Shown in pieces: positions 1 to 5,530 of a DNA stretch of 9,026 nucleotides. The first letter of the stretch is position 1, and the number at the start of each line of letters is the position of its first letter. The position numbers and the translations under genes are program-made. Location of the stretch: assembly GCA_003567075.1 (NCBI GenBank), contig PXAU01000068.1:1-9026 (forward strand). Direction: 5' to 3'. A model generated the notes under the pieces. The model made no database searches. It had not been told where the DNA came from and saw only the letters and a list, made by a program, of their open reading frames with translations. The stretch comes from Trueperaceae bacterium (GTDB lineage: Bacteria > Deinococcota > Deinococci > Deinococcales > Trueperaceae).

Positions 1-427
1 CCCAGTGCGGCTGCAACCCCTCGCTCGCTCGCCGCTCGCCGTGCTCGGCGACCACCACGTTGTCGTGCTCGCTCGCGCCGTACGGGACGCTCTCGTGCGG
101 GACGTTGGGGATCTCCAGCAGATGCGTCCGCAGCTGCGCCTCGAGGCTGGCGTCGCGCTCCTCGAGCCGCTTCACCTCGGCCGCGACCTCGCCCATCTCG
201 CGGATGAGCGCCTCGGCGTCCTCACCGCGACGCTTGCGACCACCGATCTCGCGGCTGGTGGCGTTGCGGCGCGCCTGCAAGGCCTCCAGGTCGGCGCGCA
301 AGAGGCGCCGCTGCTCATCGGCCAACAGCACGGCGTCGAGCGACGCCTCCGCCTCCGGCAACTGCTTCGCACGGATGGCGCGGCGGACGGTCTCGGCGTG
401 GTCACGCAGGTAGCGGAGCTCGAGCAT
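1..427 (-). CDS. serS: Seryl-tRNA synthetase, N-terminal part (cut by window edge)
   Basis: Cytoplasmic class II enzyme that charges tRNA-Ser with serine. The visible 142 residues begin MLELRYLRDHAETVRRAI, the typical SerS opening. They continue through a long charged helical hairpin, roughly residues 28-100 (rich in E, R, A and L, with an LEALQARRNATSREIG stretch), which is the coiled-coil arm that grips the long variable arm of tRNA-Ser. Then comes LLEIPNVPHESVPYG, the conserved link towards the catalytic domain. Family members are about 420 residues, so about two thirds, including class II motifs 1-3, lies beyond position 1. The ATG at 427-425 gives the expected N-terminus, and a TACACT box lies 7 bases upstream, which suggests a leaderless mRNA. 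The gene is divergent from the aminotransferase gene. No stop codon or frameshift is seen in the visible part. Identity is firm from the N-terminal motifs. Confidence 0.93.
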   Translation of the reverse strand, partial: MLELRYLRDHAETVRRAIRAKQLPEAEASLDAVLLADEQRRLLRADLEALQARRNATSREIGGRKRRGEDAEALIREMGEVAAEVKRLEERDASLEAQLRTHLLEIPNVPHESVPYGASEHDNVVVAEHGERRASEGLQPHW

Positions 428-434
428 GCCCACC

Positions 435-440
435 AGTGTA
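435..440 (-). promoter_or_regulatory. -10 box of serS, leaderless geometry
   Basis: On the minus strand TACACT is followed by seven bases (GGTGGGC) and then the serS ATG. Transcription would start at or within a base of the start codon. No convincing -35 hexamer is seen 16-18 bases upstream. This matches the TANNNT leaderless promoters known from Deinococcus. A single box would be weak evidence; the repetition of this geometry at other genes in the window supports it. Confidence 0.55.
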
Positions 441-463
441 CGCGTCGACGGGCGCCCCGACGC

Positions 464-477
464 CCCGTCCGGACGGG
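464..477. promoter_or_regulatory. 14-base perfect palindrome, possible operator
   Basis: CCCGTCCGGACGGG reads the same on both strands. It lies between the divergent -10 boxes of serS and the aminotransferase gene, and covers the place where a -35 element for the 492-497 box would be. A dimeric regulator could bind here and block the aminotransferase promoter. In DNA this GC-rich a short palindrome can arise by chance, so the operator role is an inference. Confidence 0.3.
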
Positions 478-491
478 CATGGCGCCGGTGC

Positions 492-497
492 TAGACT
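492..497 (+). promoter_or_regulatory. Extended -10 box upstream of the aminotransferase gene
   Basis: TAGACT is preceded by TGC, giving the extended -10 form TGN-TANNNT. If it starts transcription about 7 bases downstream, the mRNA begins near 505 and carries a leader of roughly 96 bases before the GTG at 601. No good -35 hexamer is seen, and the expected position is occupied by the 464-477 palindrome. The same TAGACT hexamer serves the pilus ATPase gene further on. Confidence 0.45.
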
Positions 498-533
498 CGC
501 GCAACCGCACCGGCGCACCCGGCGCCGCGCTGG

Positions 534-551
534 CGGGCGTTCTCGCGCCCG
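534..551 (+). other. Small hairpin in the aminotransferase leader
   Basis: CGGGCG at 534-539 can pair with CGCCCG at 546-551 around the six-base loop TTCTCG. It ends six bases before the ATG of the possible uORF. It could affect leader translation, but hairpins of this size are expected by chance in such GC-rich DNA. Confidence 0.25.
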
Positions 552-556
552 TCTCG

Positions 557-604
557 ATGCACCGGCGCGCACGAGCCGGCGGCCCGCGTTGGAGGCGACC
601 GTGA
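557..604 (+). CDS. Possible 15-residue arginine-rich upstream ORF
   Basis: An ATG at 557 opens a 15-codon frame, MHRRARAGGPRWRRP, whose TGA overlaps the GTG start of the aminotransferase gene (GTGA at 601-604). Six of 15 residues are arginine, coded by CGG, CGC, CGA, CGT, AGG and CGA. The four-base stop/start overlap is the usual arrangement for translational coupling. No Shine-Dalgarno site precedes the ATG, and arginine is a likely residue in any frame of GC-rich DNA, so this may be chance. If real, it would be a leader peptide controlling the downstream enzyme. Confidence 0.2.
   Translation: MHRRARAGGPRWRRP
591..595 (+). promoter_or_regulatory. Ribosome binding site that fixes the aminotransferase start
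   Basis: GGAGG is followed by five bases and then GTG at 601. This spacing and match favour the GTG start over the in-frame ATG at 436, which lies upstream of the likely promoter. It also makes this gene one of the few in the window with a clear Shine-Dalgarno site. Confidence 0.65.
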
Positions 605-1905
605 TCGAGACCCCGAGCCGCAGCCACGAGCTGCTCCGCCGTCAGCGCGAGGTGCTCTTCCCGGCGCTGACGCCGCTCTACGGCGAGCACCCGATCGTGG
701 TCGACCGCGCCCGCGATCAGTACGTGTGGGACATCGAGGGCCAGCGCTACCTGGACTTCTTCGGCGGCGTGCTCACCGTCTCGGTGGGGCACTGCAACCC
801 CGAGGTCAGCGACGCCATGGTCGCTCAGCTGCAGCGCGTGCAGCACACCTCCACCCTGTACCTGCACGAGCTGATGGTGCAGGTGGCCGAGAAGGTGGCG
901 GCCATCACGCCCGGGCGCTTGCAGCGCTCCTTCTTCACCAGCAGCGGCAGCGAGGCCAACGAGCTCGCCGTCATGGCCGCCCGCATGTACACCGGGCAGC
1001 GCGACGTGATCACCTTGCGGCACGCCTACGCCGGGCGGACCGCGACCGCGATGAGCCTCACCGGTCACGGGACCTGGCGCTTGGGCGGCGTCTTCGACGG
1101 CAGCATCAAGCACGTGCGCAACCCGTACGCCTACCGCGCGCCGGCCGGGCTCGACGCCGACGGCCTGCTCGACCTGTGCGTGCAGGACCTCGAAGAGACG
1201 CTGGCCACGGTCACCGACGGACGCATCGCGGCCTTCATGGCCGAACCGATCCAAGGCGTGGGCGGCTTCATCGTCGCGCCCCGCGAGTACTTCCGGCGGG
1301 TGCTGCCGCTGGTGCGCGAGGCGGGCGGACTGCTGATCATCGACGAGGTCCAGACCGGCTGGGGGCGCACCGGCCGCCACTGGTGCGCGGTGGAGCACTG
1401 GGGCGTGGAGCCCGACGTCATGACCTTCGCCAAGGGCATGGCCAACGGCGCGCCCATCGGCTGCACCGTCGCCACCCCGGAGGTGGCCGAGGCCGTGCGA
1501 GGCCTGACCTTCGCCACCTTCGGGGGCAACCCCGTCAGCATGGCCGCGGCCCTGGCGACGCTTCAGTACATCGAGCGCCACGACCTCCCGAGCCACGCCG
1601 AGCGCATGGGTTCGAGGCTGTTCGAGCGGCTCGCCGCGCTGCAGCGCGACCACCCGTGGATCGGTGACGTGCGCGGCATGGGCCTCATGGCGGGCCTCGA
1701 GCTGGTGGTCCCGGACGGTAGCAAGCGACCGGACCCGGAGCGGACCACGGCCCTGCTGGCCGCCGCGCGCGAGCACGGTCTGCTGATCGGCAAGGGGGGC
1801 CTCTACGGCAACGTGGTGCGCATCGCACCGCACCTGAACGTGGCGCCGGAGGACCTGGAGCGCGGCTGCGCCCTCCTCGCCGCGGCTGCGGCCACGCTGG
1901 CCTGA
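601..1905 (+). CDS. Class III PLP-dependent aminotransferase, AGXT2-like
   Basis: Cytoplasmic enzyme that moves an amino group between an amino donor and an oxo-acid using pyridoxal phosphate. The protein is 434 residues, normal for the class III (ornithine/omega-aminotransferase) family. Seen in sequence: LDFFGGVLTVSVGHCNP at 51-67; SGSEAN at 115-120 (phosphate-binding loop); IIDEVQTGWGRTG at 246-258, with Asp248 contacting the pyridine nitrogen; the Schiff-base lysine Lys278 in TFAKGMANG; and TFGGNPVSMAAA at 306-317. The GVLTVSVGHCNP and HTSTLY stretches and the GNPVS motif recall the alanine-glyoxylate aminotransferase 2 branch rather than ArgD or HemL. Substrate is not settled: alanine/glyoxylate, beta-alanine or another omega-amino acid are all possible, and related proteins are phospho-lyases. 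GTG at 601 is chosen because of the GGAGG site and because the fold starts soon after it. It is divergent from serS and convergent with the hydrolase gene, so it appears to be a single-gene unit. Confidence 0.88.
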   Translation: MIETPSRSHELLRRQREVLFPALTPLYGEHPIVVDRARDQYVWDIEGQRYLDFFGGVLTVSVGHCNPEVSDAMVAQLQRVQHTSTLYLHELMVQVAEKVAAITPGRLQRSFFTSSGSEANELAVMAARMYTGQRDVITLRHAYAGRTATAMSLTGHGTWRLGGVFDGSIKHVRNPYAYRAPAGLDADGLLDLCVQDLEETLATVTDGRIAAFMAEPIQGVGGFIVAPREYFRRVLPLVREAGGLLIIDEVQTGWGRTGRHWCAVEHWGVEPDVMTFAKGMANGAPIGCTVATPEVAEAVRGLTFATFGGNPVSMAAALATLQYIERHDLPSHAERMGSRLFERLAALQRDHPWIGDVRGMGLMAGLELVVPDGSKRPDPERTTALLAAAREHGLLIGKGGLYGNVVRIAPHLNVAPEDLERGCALLAAAAATLA

Positions 1906-1925
1906 ACCGCGCCCGTCAACGCGGT
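1906..1925. terminator. Possible bidirectional terminator hairpin between convergent genes
   Basis: ACCGCG at 1906-1911 pairs with CGCGGT at 1920-1925 around an eight-base loop. It starts right after the aminotransferase stop and covers the hydrolase stop at 1916-1918. There is no T-run on either side, so it is not a classical intrinsic terminator. A matching structure sits at the other convergent junction (6911-6931). Confidence 0.35.
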
Positions 1926-3517
1926 CGCGGCGACAACCAGCCCTCGCTGCGGAGCCAACGCAGCACGATCGGGACGGTCGGGTTGGCTCGCGCCATGACG
2001 ATGTCGTAATGGGTGAGCCCGGGGATCACCGTGACCGCGATCGGAGCGCCTGGGCGCGTGTTGACGTAGGACTGGAAGCCGACCGGCGAGGTGATCAGGC
2101 CACGGCCCGCGCCGACCGCCAGCGCAGGAAGCTCGATGCGCTCCATCGGCACGAAGCCGGGCGCTCGCTCGAGCCTCGGATCGAGCGACGCCAGGTCCAC
2201 CCCGAGCCGCAAGGGGAAGTACCACTCGCGCACGTCGCTGTCTGGATCGAGGAAGCCAGCGATGACGTCGTCGAGGTCGGTGACCTCGCGGCTGGGATCG
2301 CCGGCCGACCAGTCGACGTACTCGGCCCCGTCCGCCACGCCGACGACCGTGCGGCTGCGGGCGCCGTCGGCGCCCGTGAGCACGAAGGCGGTGAGGTTCC
2401 CAGCGAAGCGCGCACCGATGGCTTCTCCCACCGAGGCGCTGAAGATCGGCGTGAAGGCGTACTCGTCGTCGGCCAGGATGCCGGCCCGCGCCCGGTTCGT
2501 GACCGGGTACGTCGATAGCGCAGGCGGGGCGAGTTCGTCGGGCCGCAAGGCCGCGTACACGGCCGCCACGACGTGGTCCAGGTAGAGGTCGGGGCCGAAG
2601 CCGAGGCGGGTGCGCAGGAACGGCGACACCCGGCCGGACTCGAGGTCGCTGACGGTTGGCACCAGCGTCACCCCGAACGCCCCGACGCGCTGCTCGACCC
2701 AGCCGAAGGCGCCGGTCCGGCCGATGCTGCCGTCGAGCAGCAGGAGCCCGTCGACGTGGTCCTCGCCCAGGCCGCCGCCGTGCTCCAAGGCGATCCGCGC
2801 GGCCGGGTAGACGCTCACCATCCCGGCGCCGAGCGAGTGGCCCGCCAGCACGACCACATCCGCGACGGCACGCGCCGCCAGCACCACCACGTGCAGGTCG
2901 CGCAGGTGGACCTCGAGTCCCCAACGGGTCATGAACGGCACCGAGGCCGGGTCGAGCGGCTCGAACTCGCCGCCGCGGGCGTAGTACGCGCGGGCCACTT
3001 CGGGGTCATCGGCCGCCAAGGCGCGCTGGATGCCTTCGCGGTCCTCGAGCAGGTTCGCGCGGCGGTCGACCGCCCACAGCTCGACGCCAGGCTCGCTCGC
3101 CACCAGCTGGCGGGCCAACGGGTCGAAGCCTGCGGCCCCACCGAACAGGCCCGGGACGGCGATCACGACCACGCGTGTCGGCACGCCCGGCACGTGCGTG
3201 CGCCGCACCCCCGCGCGGTTCAGCTCGCTGGGGGTGTCGGGCGCCGCCGGCGTCTCCAGCCAGACGGTCTCGACGGCCACCTGCTCCAACGGGACGCGGT
3301 AGCTCGGCGGCTGCACCAAGAGCGGCACCTGGACATCGGGAACGGGCAGGCAGGCCACCAGTGCCGGCACCACGACCAGCAGCGCCCACCAGCGCCACGG
3401 CGCGGGTCGCAGCCACCACCCGGCCAGCCGGACCGATCGCTGGCAGGTCAAACGGCAAGCGAGCCGAAGGCCGGCAGGGGTACCTTCTCGGCAGCACACC
3501 CCACGTGGAAGCCGCAT
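1916..3517 (-). CDS. Alpha/beta-hydrolase family lipoprotein, function unknown
   Basis: A 533-residue protein. The N-terminus has a basic stretch, a hydrophobic run WWALLVVVPALVA (residues 43-55) and a lipobox LVAC with Cys56, so it is probably exported and lipid-anchored. The hydrolase core follows: a strand and oxyanion loop VVVIAVPGLFGGAAGFD at 116-132, the nucleophile elbow GHSLGAG with Ser228, and a C-terminal IPGLTHYD with candidate catalytic His503. The usual acid position before the last strand reads LAVGAGRGLITS with no Asp or Glu, so the triad acid is not obvious. Between Ser and His lies an insert of about 270 residues, large for the fold, possibly a lid. I chose ATG at 3517 because TAGGCT lies eight bases upstream and an earlier ATG would run into the divergent gene's start. 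The n-region of about 40 residues is long for a signal peptide; a TTG at residue 23 would give a more typical one. Lipase, esterase or a poly-ester depolymerase are all possible; substrate unknown. Confidence 0.72.
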   Translation of the reverse strand: MRLPRGVCCREGTPAGLRLACRLTCQRSVRLAGWWLRPAPWRWWALLVVVPALVACLPVPDVQVPLLVQPPSYRVPLEQVAVETVWLETPAAPDTPSELNRAGVRRTHVPGVPTRVVVIAVPGLFGGAAGFDPLARQLVASEPGVELWAVDRRANLLEDREGIQRALAADDPEVARAYYARGGEFEPLDPASVPFMTRWGLEVHLRDLHVVVLAARAVADVVVLAGHSLGAGMVSVYPAARIALEHGGGLGEDHVDGLLLLDGSIGRTGAFGWVEQRVGAFGVTLVPTVSDLESGRVSPFLRTRLGFGPDLYLDHVVAAVYAALRPDELAPPALSTYPVTNRARAGILADDEYAFTPIFSASVGEAIGARFAGNLTAFVLTGADGARSRTVVGVADGAEYVDWSAGDPSREVTDLDDVIAGFLDPDSDVREWYFPLRLGVDLASLDPRLERAPGFVPMERIELPALAVGAGRGLITSPVGFQSYVNTRPGAPIAVTVIPGLTHYDIVMARANPTVPIVLRWLRSEGWLSPRPR

Positions 3518-3525
3518 CACCCCAC

Positions 3526-3531
3526 AGCCTA
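3526..3531 (-). promoter_or_regulatory. -10 box of the hydrolase gene, leaderless geometry
   Basis: On the minus strand TAGGCT is followed by eight bases (GTGGGGTG) and then ATG at 3517. An in-frame GTG directly precedes that ATG and could also start translation. No clear -35 is seen. The box lies inside the 8-base palindrome GCCTAGGC at 3527-3534, shifted by one base. Confidence 0.45.
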
Positions 3532-3564
3532 GGCCGCGAGGCGGGCGACCGTCGGACCGCGTGC

Positions 3565-3570
3565 TACGCT
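3565..3570 (+). promoter_or_regulatory. Extended -10 box of the unknown-folC-rimO operon, leaderless
   Basis: TGC-TACGCT is followed by seven bases (CGCCGGC) and then the ATG at 3578, so the first gene of the operon would have a leaderless mRNA. This TGC-TANNCT form is shared with the aminotransferase promoter. There is no recognisable -35 hexamer and no Shine-Dalgarno site before this ATG, which fits leaderless initiation. Confidence 0.55.
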
Positions 3571-3577
3571 CGCCGGC

Positions 3578-4291
3578 ATGGCCGTTGAGGTCTGCTCCTA
3601 CCGTTTGACGTCGCGCGGCCGGCCGGTCGGCTCCCAGACGCTCTCGCGCAGCCAACGTGGCCGGGTCGCCTACCTCGAGGCGCGGGTCCAACTGCAGGGG
3701 TCGTTAGGGCAAGGCAGCCTCGTGCAGAGCAGCCGTGCCCACGCCCAGCGGCACGTGTCGCAACAGTTCCGAGAAGAGACGTCGCTGCGCGGGGAGCAGC
3801 GCCAGTTCGACGTGCGCTTCGACGCCCAGCAGGGCCTTGTGGTGGCCGCGCGCGGCCGCAGCGACCGGGCGACGATGCCGTACCTGCGCCCGTACCGTGA
3901 CCCGCTCTCCATGCTCGAGGAACTCCGGGGCGCCGCGGCGCGCGCCTGGAACGACGACGCCCCGCTGCGTATCCCGCTCCTCGGCAAGGACGTGGTGGTG
4001 CAACGCGCGAGCGACGTCAACGCCGAGGGACCCTGGGGCAGCCGACCGGCGCGCGCCTTCCACCTCCACCCCGGCGGCAGCGTGGTGGTGGTCGATCTGG
4101 CGCCACCGCACCACATCCTGCGCCTGGTGCAACGGCTGCCCGACGGCGTCGTCGAAGCGACGCTGGTGCGGGCCGACGTGGAGGAGCGGATGCGCACGCT
4201 CGACGCGCCCGCCGAGGAGGCGGCCGCACCCAGCCGGCGGCGCGGACGGCGGCGCGGACGGCGGCGGCGCAGCCGCCGCGGGAAGGGCTGA
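3578..4291 (+). CDS. Protein of unknown function with arginine-rich tail, first in folC operon
   Basis: A 237-residue protein that I cannot assign to a characterised family. It opens MAVEVCSYRLTSRGRPVG with no signal peptide or membrane segment, so it looks cytoplasmic. Residues 5-90 and 130-195 alternate polar and hydrophobic positions as in antiparallel beta sheet (VAYLEARVQLQ, FDVRFDAQQGLVVAARG, GSVVVVDLAPPHHILRLVQ), with PYRDPLSMLEEL and RIPLLGKDVVV motifs between. The opening and the PYRDPLS element faintly recall DUF3108-like beta proteins, but this is only an impression. The C-terminal 19 residues (219-237) are SRRRGRRRGRRRRSRRGKG, 13 of them basic, which suggests RNA or ribosome binding. 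The coding-like composition, promoter placement and 7-base gap to folC support a real gene. Because folC and rimO follow, a link to translation or one-carbon metabolism is possible but unproven. Confidence 0.75.
   Translation: MAVEVCSYRLTSRGRPVGSQTLSRSQRGRVAYLEARVQLQGSLGQGSLVQSSRAHAQRHVSQQFREETSLRGEQRQFDVRFDAQQGLVVAARGRSDRATMPYLRPYRDPLSMLEELRGAAARAWNDDAPLRIPLLGKDVVVQRASDVNAEGPWGSRPARAFHLHPGGSVVVVDLAPPHHILRLVQRLPDGVVEATLVRADVEERMRTLDAPAEEAAAPSRRRGRRRGRRRRSRRGKG
4235..4267 (+). repeat. 12-base tandem repeat encoding the Arg-Gly tail
   Basis: CGGCGGCGCGGA occurs at 4235-4246 and again at 4247-4258, followed by a partial third copy to 4267. In frame it encodes the RRRG-RRRG-RRRR portion of the unknown protein's tail. 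A unit of 12 bases keeps the frame, so copy number could vary between strains without breaking the gene. Confidence 0.8.
4261..4279 (+). other. Strong GC hairpin before the folC start
   Basis: GCGGCGGC at 4261-4268 pairs perfectly with GCCGCCGC at 4272-4279 around a GCA loop. It lies at the end of the first operon gene, 19 bases before the folC ATG and 9 bases before the upstream stop. It has no T-run, so it is unlikely to terminate transcription. It could make folC translation depend on ribosomes arriving from the upstream gene, or act as an mRNA processing boundary. Confidence 0.4.
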
Positions 4292-4298
4292 GCGGACC

Positions 4299-5522
4299 AT
4301 GCTTGCGGGAGCCGGAGCGAACGACGCTTGGCAGTGGCTGGCCGGCCGCAGGCGGGCCGGCCGCGCGCGCGATCCTCGCATCGCCCGAGCTCTTCTCGAC
4401 ACGCTCGGCCTGCCCGATCCGCCGGCGGTGGTGCACGTCGTCGGCACCAACGGTAAGGGTTCGGTGGCGACGGCGCTGGCCGCCATGGCGCGCTCGGCTG
4501 GGTTCACCAGCGGCTGCTTCGTCTCGCCCCACGTCGAGCATTACGCCGAGCGGATCGCGGTCGATGGCCGCCAGATCGGCCCGGACGAGGTGACGAGCTT
4601 CGTCGAGCGGGCCAGAGCGCTCGTGGCCGCGGGCGTACCGGCGGCCTGCGCCGCCGGCTTCTTCGAGTGGACGCTGGCCTTGGCGCTCGAGACGTTCGCC
4701 GCGCGGGGCGTGGACATGGCCGTGATCGAGGCCGGCGTCGGCGCCCGCCTCGACGCCACGCAGGCGCTTGGGAACGTGGTCGCCGCGGTCGTGACGAGCA
4801 TCGACCTCGACCACCTCGATACCCTCGGTGCCGACCTGGAGGCGATCGCGGCCGACAAGGCCGCCGCCGTGCGACCGGGCGTACCGCTCGTCACCGGCGC
4901 TCGTGGGGTGGGGCTGGCGCGGCTGAGGGCAGAGGCTGCGCGGCAGGGCGCGCCGCTGCTGTTGGCCGACGAGCACGAGCCGCTGGCCGCGCTGCCACCA
5001 GCCTTGGCCCACCACGCCGCCGAGCACGGTTGGCCCGCCACCCGTGCGGACAACCTGCGGTTGGCCTGCGCGGTGGCGCGCATCGTGGGGTGGCCCGAGC
5101 CAGCGCTGCTGGCTGGGGCCCTCAGTCCCGCGCCGCCGGCGCGCTTCGAGCGCTTCGAGATCGCTGGCGTCCAGGTCGTGCTCGACGGCGCGCACGACCC
5201 GGCCGCGGGGCGGCGGCTGGCGCTCGATCTTCCCGCCGGCGCCGTGCTCGTCTTCGGAGCGCTCAGGCGCAAGCAGGGCGCCGCCACGCTGGCGGCGCTG
5301 GCGCCGCACGTCGCCCGCGTGATCGTCACGAGTCCCGTCCCGAGCGAACCACCCGGGCCCTGGCCCGCCGACGCGCGCCTAACGGAGCCGGCGGACGCGT
5401 TGCGTACCGCGGCGGCCTGGGCGGGCCGGGGCGGGACCGTCGTGGTGGCCGGATCGCTGTACCTGGCGGGGCGCGTGCGCCCGCTCCTGCGCCATGCCAC
5501 CGCCGTCGCGGCCGCCGGCTGA
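4299..5522 (+). CDS. folC: Folylpolyglutamate synthase / dihydrofolate synthase
   Basis: Cytoplasmic Mur-ligase-fold enzyme that adds glutamates to folates using ATP; many bacterial versions also join glutamate to dihydropteroate. The 407-residue protein shows the ATP loop GTNGKGS at 49-55, SPHVEHYAERIAVDG at 76-90, EAGVGARLDAT at 154-164 and TSIDLDHLDTLG at 166-177. Glu154 and His172 match the Mg-binding pair of the family, and Lys187 matches the carbamylated lysine. The C-terminal ligase domain has VVLDGAHDPAA at 293-303 and ends with the GSLYLAG motif near 395-401. The family's LDATN reads LDATQ here, a mild change. Length is slightly short against about 420-430 residues. ATG at 4299 is 7 bases after the previous stop; the Shine-Dalgarno site is weak, so coupling to the upstream gene is likely. 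The open frame extending upstream of 4299 overlaps the first gene and is not needed. The sequence alone does not show whether it is bifunctional. Confidence 0.93.
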   Translation: MLAGAGANDAWQWLAGRRRAGRARDPRIARALLDTLGLPDPPAVVHVVGTNGKGSVATALAAMARSAGFTSGCFVSPHVEHYAERIAVDGRQIGPDEVTSFVERARALVAAGVPAACAAGFFEWTLALALETFAARGVDMAVIEAGVGARLDATQALGNVVAAVVTSIDLDHLDTLGADLEAIAADKAAAVRPGVPLVTGARGVGLARLRAEAARQGAPLLLADEHEPLAALPPALAHHAAEHGWPATRADNLRLACAVARIVGWPEPALLAGALSPAPPARFERFEIAGVQVVLDGAHDPAAGRRLALDLPAGAVLVFGALRRKQGAATLAALAPHVARVIVTSPVPSEPPGPWPADARLTEPADALRTAAAWAGRGGTVVVAGSLYLAGRVRPLLRHATAVAAAG

Positions 5523-5526
5523 GGTG
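5521..5526 (+). promoter_or_regulatory. Ribosome binding site of rimO overlapping the folC stop
   Basis: GAGGTG overlaps the folC TGA (5520-5522) and lies four bases before GTG at 5531. It is a six-base match to the usual anti-Shine-Dalgarno sequence. It favours 5531 over the neighbouring GTG at 5528, which would be too close. Confidence 0.6.
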
Positions 5527-5530
5527 CGTG

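Noticed and set aside
436..600. N-terminal extension of the aminotransferase from an ATG at 436
   Set aside because: It adds 55 low-complexity residues, starts upstream of the likely promoter, and ignores the GGAGG-GTG start at 591-603.
172..1833. A 553-residue open frame on the minus strand under the aminotransferase gene
   Set aside because: Its translation is low-complexity, rich in H, R, A and G with no recognisable motif, and it lies antisense to a well-supported enzyme. It is a by-product of GC-rich third positions.
2573..3532. A 319-residue plus-strand frame opposite the hydrolase
   Set aside because: The translation is rich in H, R, Q and D without domain signals. The minus-strand protein has a lipobox and the GHSLG motif.
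3518..3691. N-terminal extension of the hydrolase to an ATG at 3691
   Set aside because: It would overlap the start of the divergent gene on the other strand and pushes the signal peptide 58 residues further in. The ATG at 3517 has a -10 box at leaderless spacing.
3735..4298. Upstream extension of the folC frame
   Set aside because: It overlaps the first operon gene in another frame and reads as R/A/S/T low complexity. The folate-synthase fold begins just after the ATG at 4299.
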